A stretch of DNA of 15,519 bases from Microcaldota archaeon (GTDB lineage: Archaea > Micrarchaeota > Micrarchaeia > Micrarchaeales > CABMGC01). The position numbers were made by a program, and so were the translations under genes. The notes below the pieces were generated by a model. The model did not search any database and was not told the DNA's origin. It worked only from the letters and a program-made list of their open reading frames with translations. The stretch lies in contig JASHTL010000065.1 of assembly GCA_030040595.1 (NCBI GenBank), positions 1 through 15,519 of the forward strand. Reading direction: 5' to 3'. Shown here piece after piece: positions 14,357 through 15,519 of this stretch; positions within the stretch are counted from its first letter, which is position 1; the number at the start of each line of letters is the position of its first letter.

Positions 14357-14364
14357 TTTATAAT
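14357..14364 (+). promoter_or_regulatory. TATA-box promoter for the Thr/Ser-rich membrane protein
   Basis: TTTATAAT is centred about 26 nt before ATG 14387, ideal spacing for a leaderless transcript. It lies between divergently transcribed genes. Confidence 0.6.
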
Positions 14365-14386
14365 GCCGTGCCTCTAAGTTATTAGC

Positions 14387-14707
14387 ATGGCAAACAATAC
14401 TCTGCTAATCGGAGTAATAGTTCTGGTCATAATAGTGATCGCCGTGGCATATTTTCTGCTATCAAGTAGCACGCCCGCATCATCTGTGACAACTACAAGT
14501 CCGGTTACGACTGCTGCGCCTACCACTGCTGTGACAGCACCGACTACTGCAGCAAGCACTGTAAGCAACGCTGTAACTTCGGTATCGACTGGCAGCACAG
14601 GCCCGGGAACGACAATAAGCTACCCTAGCGGCGGCTACAACACGGAAGCAAACAACGCCTCGTCACCTGAGCACAGGAAGGGCGGAGTCATCGGCAACTC
14701 AACCTGA
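14387..14707 (+). CDS. Single-span membrane protein with Thr/Ser/Ala/Pro-rich external stalk
   Basis: 106 residues from ATG 14387, fixed by the well-spaced TATA box. An N-terminal hydrophobic helix (LLIGVIVLVIIVIAVAYFLL, residues 6-25) acts as anchor. It is followed by a low-complexity stretch of Thr, Ser, Ala, Val and Pro (about 26-80) like mucin-type or pilin-stalk segments, then a Gly/Asn/Ser tail with N-x-S/T sites near the end (NNASS, GNST). No processing site for archaeal type IV pilins (a basic residue-Gly before the helix) is evident. Function unknown; a surface-exposed O- or N-glycosylated protein is likely. Confidence 0.7.
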   Translation: MANNTLLIGVIVLVIIVIAVAYFLLSSSTPASSVTTTSPVTTAAPTTAVTAPTTAASTVSNAVTSVSTGSTGPGTTISYPSGGYNTEANNASSPEHRKGGVIGNST

Positions 14708-14718
14708 TAAACAGGTTG
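14700..14718 (+). terminator. Hairpin over the stop codon of the Thr/Ser-rich gene
   Basis: CAACCTG (14700-14706) and CAGGTTG (14712-14718) form a perfect 7-bp stem with a 5-nt ATAAA loop. The TGA stop lies at its left arm and loop edge. No T-run follows, so termination is possible rather than shown; mRNA 3'-end protection is an alternative. Confidence 0.4.
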
Positions 14719-14803
14719 CTGATACTCTAGCATACGCCAATCGGCCAGAGCTCCTTACCCATTAGCCTGGGCTAGGCTGAGCTATGCTTGGCCTTGGCGC
14801 AAG

Positions 14804-14812
14804 CTTATTAAG
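14804..14812 (+). promoter_or_regulatory. Putative TATA box for the DUF981-like gene
   Basis: GCTTATTAA is centred about 31 nt before ATG 14840. The stretch 14719-14803 before it contains short repeated GGCT/AGCC elements that could fold locally but shows no gene or recognisable RNA. Confidence 0.45.
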
Positions 14813-14839
14813 CTGTAATAACCATCCGAATTGGGAATC

Positions 14840-15454
14840 ATGGTATTCATAGACAATGTCGCATACAGCCTCTTCCTGCTCAGCCTTGCCGGCTTCATTG
14901 TGCTATACCTGCTCGGCTCGGTATTCTGGGAGTTCAGGAAAGGCAAAAAGGACTTCGAGGCATGCATAGCAGGCGCATCCGTGCCGCTGATGCTCGTCGG
15001 GCTATACATGGTCATAACTGGCGCATACGGCCAGTTCACGTGGCCGCTTCCGGGAAGCTACAACATACTCTTCTACGACCCGCTTGTCTCGTTCGGCCTG
15101 GTGATCCTTGCGCTCGCGCTGGCCATACGCTTCAAGACAAGATACGACTACGTGGGATTCTTCGCGCTCCTCGTGGGCGTAATGACAATATTCTACGGCA
15201 TACAGGGCTACAGCATAGGCCTTACTCTTGTTCCTGAGGCGCTCCTCGGGCTCTACGTCTTCTTCGGAATAGCCGGCATATTCGCATATCCCGTCTCGCT
15301 CATAATGGAGAGGCTGCCAGGGCTGAAGAAGAACCCGTGGAAAGGCTGGTACCTCTGCCTTGCGATCTTCTTCCTCGCCATGCTTGCGGCAAGCCTCATA
15401 TCAGGGTACATAGCCATAGAGGCCATACCTGCGCACCTTCTCAATCCTCCATAG
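14840..15454 (+). CDS. Polytopic membrane protein, DUF981-like
   Basis: 204 residues from ATG 14840; an in-frame TTG at 14831 is less likely. About six to seven hydrophobic helices: near residues 6-30, 45-62, 78-97, 106-122, 127-150 and 170-193. The segment GQFTWPLPGSYNILFYDP between helices 2 and 3 is its most distinctive feature and matches my recollection of archaeal/actinobacterial DUF981 proteins. It has no known function. No transporter or enzyme motif is seen. It stands as a single gene with its own promoter. Confidence 0.72.
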   Translation: MVFIDNVAYSLFLLSLAGFIVLYLLGSVFWEFRKGKKDFEACIAGASVPLMLVGLYMVITGAYGQFTWPLPGSYNILFYDPLVSFGLVILALALAIRFKTRYDYVGFFALLVGVMTIFYGIQGYSIGLTLVPEALLGLYVFFGIAGIFAYPVSLIMERLPGLKKNPWKGWYLCLAIFFLAMLAASLISGYIAIEAIPAHLLNPP

Positions 15455-15500
15455 CGCTATTCCGAGGAAAAAACGAAATACAACCGAAGCAAATGCGACG

Positions 15501-15513
15501 TTTTTTATAAGCC
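15501..15513 (+). promoter_or_regulatory. T-run and TATA-like element at the window end
   Basis: TTTTTTATAAGCC lies 47 nt after the DUF981-like stop. The T-run could end that transcript. TTTATAAG is also a good archaeal TATA box, so a plus-strand gene probably begins just outside the window. Confidence 0.45.
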
Positions 15514-15519
15514 TGGAGA

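Noticed and set aside
14719..14803. Possible structured RNA or tRNA in the GGCT/AGCC-repeating stretch
   Set aside because: Only short stems such as TAGCC/GGCTA can be drawn. No cloverleaf, T-loop or anticodon pattern is present.
1..15519. CRISPR array, transposase, integrase, tRNA or rRNA
   Set aside because: I looked for regularly spaced repeats of 20 bp or more, recombinase motifs and RNA gene signatures on both strands and saw none. The only spaced repeats are the short TGAGCA clusters.

Overview
The window reads as a piece of an archaeal chromosome. SecD and SecF lie in the order secF-secD with archaeal-type motifs, followed by an archaeal NMD3 homologue. Nearly every transcription unit has a TATA-like box about 25-30 nt before its start codon, which implies leaderless mRNAs. 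Arg is mostly AGG/AGA and Ile mostly ATA. There is also a protein built from archaeal ribosomal stalk P1-type domains. The lineage cannot be fixed from sequence alone; a small-genome (DPANN/Micrarchaeota-like) archaeon is a guess.

Layout. (1) 1-3767, plus strand: a tightly packed housekeeping operon with the secF 3' end, secD, nmd3 and a heavily N-glycosylatable, membrane-anchored surface protein. (2) 3857-5011: an all-helical TPR-like protein with its own promoter. (3) About 5012-7750: a visibly more A+T-rich, accessory-looking block. It holds a PD-(D/E)XK-like nuclease candidate whose frame continues past its stop, a winged-helix regulator behind a triple 12-bp palindromic operator, a Cys/His-rich protein with faint TGT-like features, and a small hypothetical. 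TGAGCA repeats about 20 bp apart occur at both ends of the block. (4) 7753-12566: the most striking part, two tandem modules of the same design. Each has a promoter (GTAGGAAA-N2-TTTAAAA), a very short ORF (40 and 34 codons), a conserved hairpin that contains the short ORF's stop codon, and then a large ATP-grasp-type gene (931 aa and 485 aa). (5) 12571-14252, minus strand: an M20 metallopeptidase converging on the second ATP-grasp gene, and a protein with two tandem P1-like domains. (6) 14357-15454, plus strand: a Thr/Ser-rich single-span membrane protein and a polytopic DUF981-like membrane protein. A promoter for a gene beyond the edge ends the window.

How the genes may work together. Region 1 joins protein export (SecDF), ribosome biogenesis (NMD3) and an exported glycoprotein. 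In region 4 the repeated peptide-hairpin-ATP-grasp plan suggests that ATP-grasp ligases act on, or are co-regulated with, ribosomally made small peptides. Pheganomycin-type peptide ligation (PGM1) and graspetide pathways are the nearest known precedents. That is inference, and it is the main candidate here for an undescribed system. The M20 peptidase next door could process or recycle a product, but it has its own promoter on the other strand.
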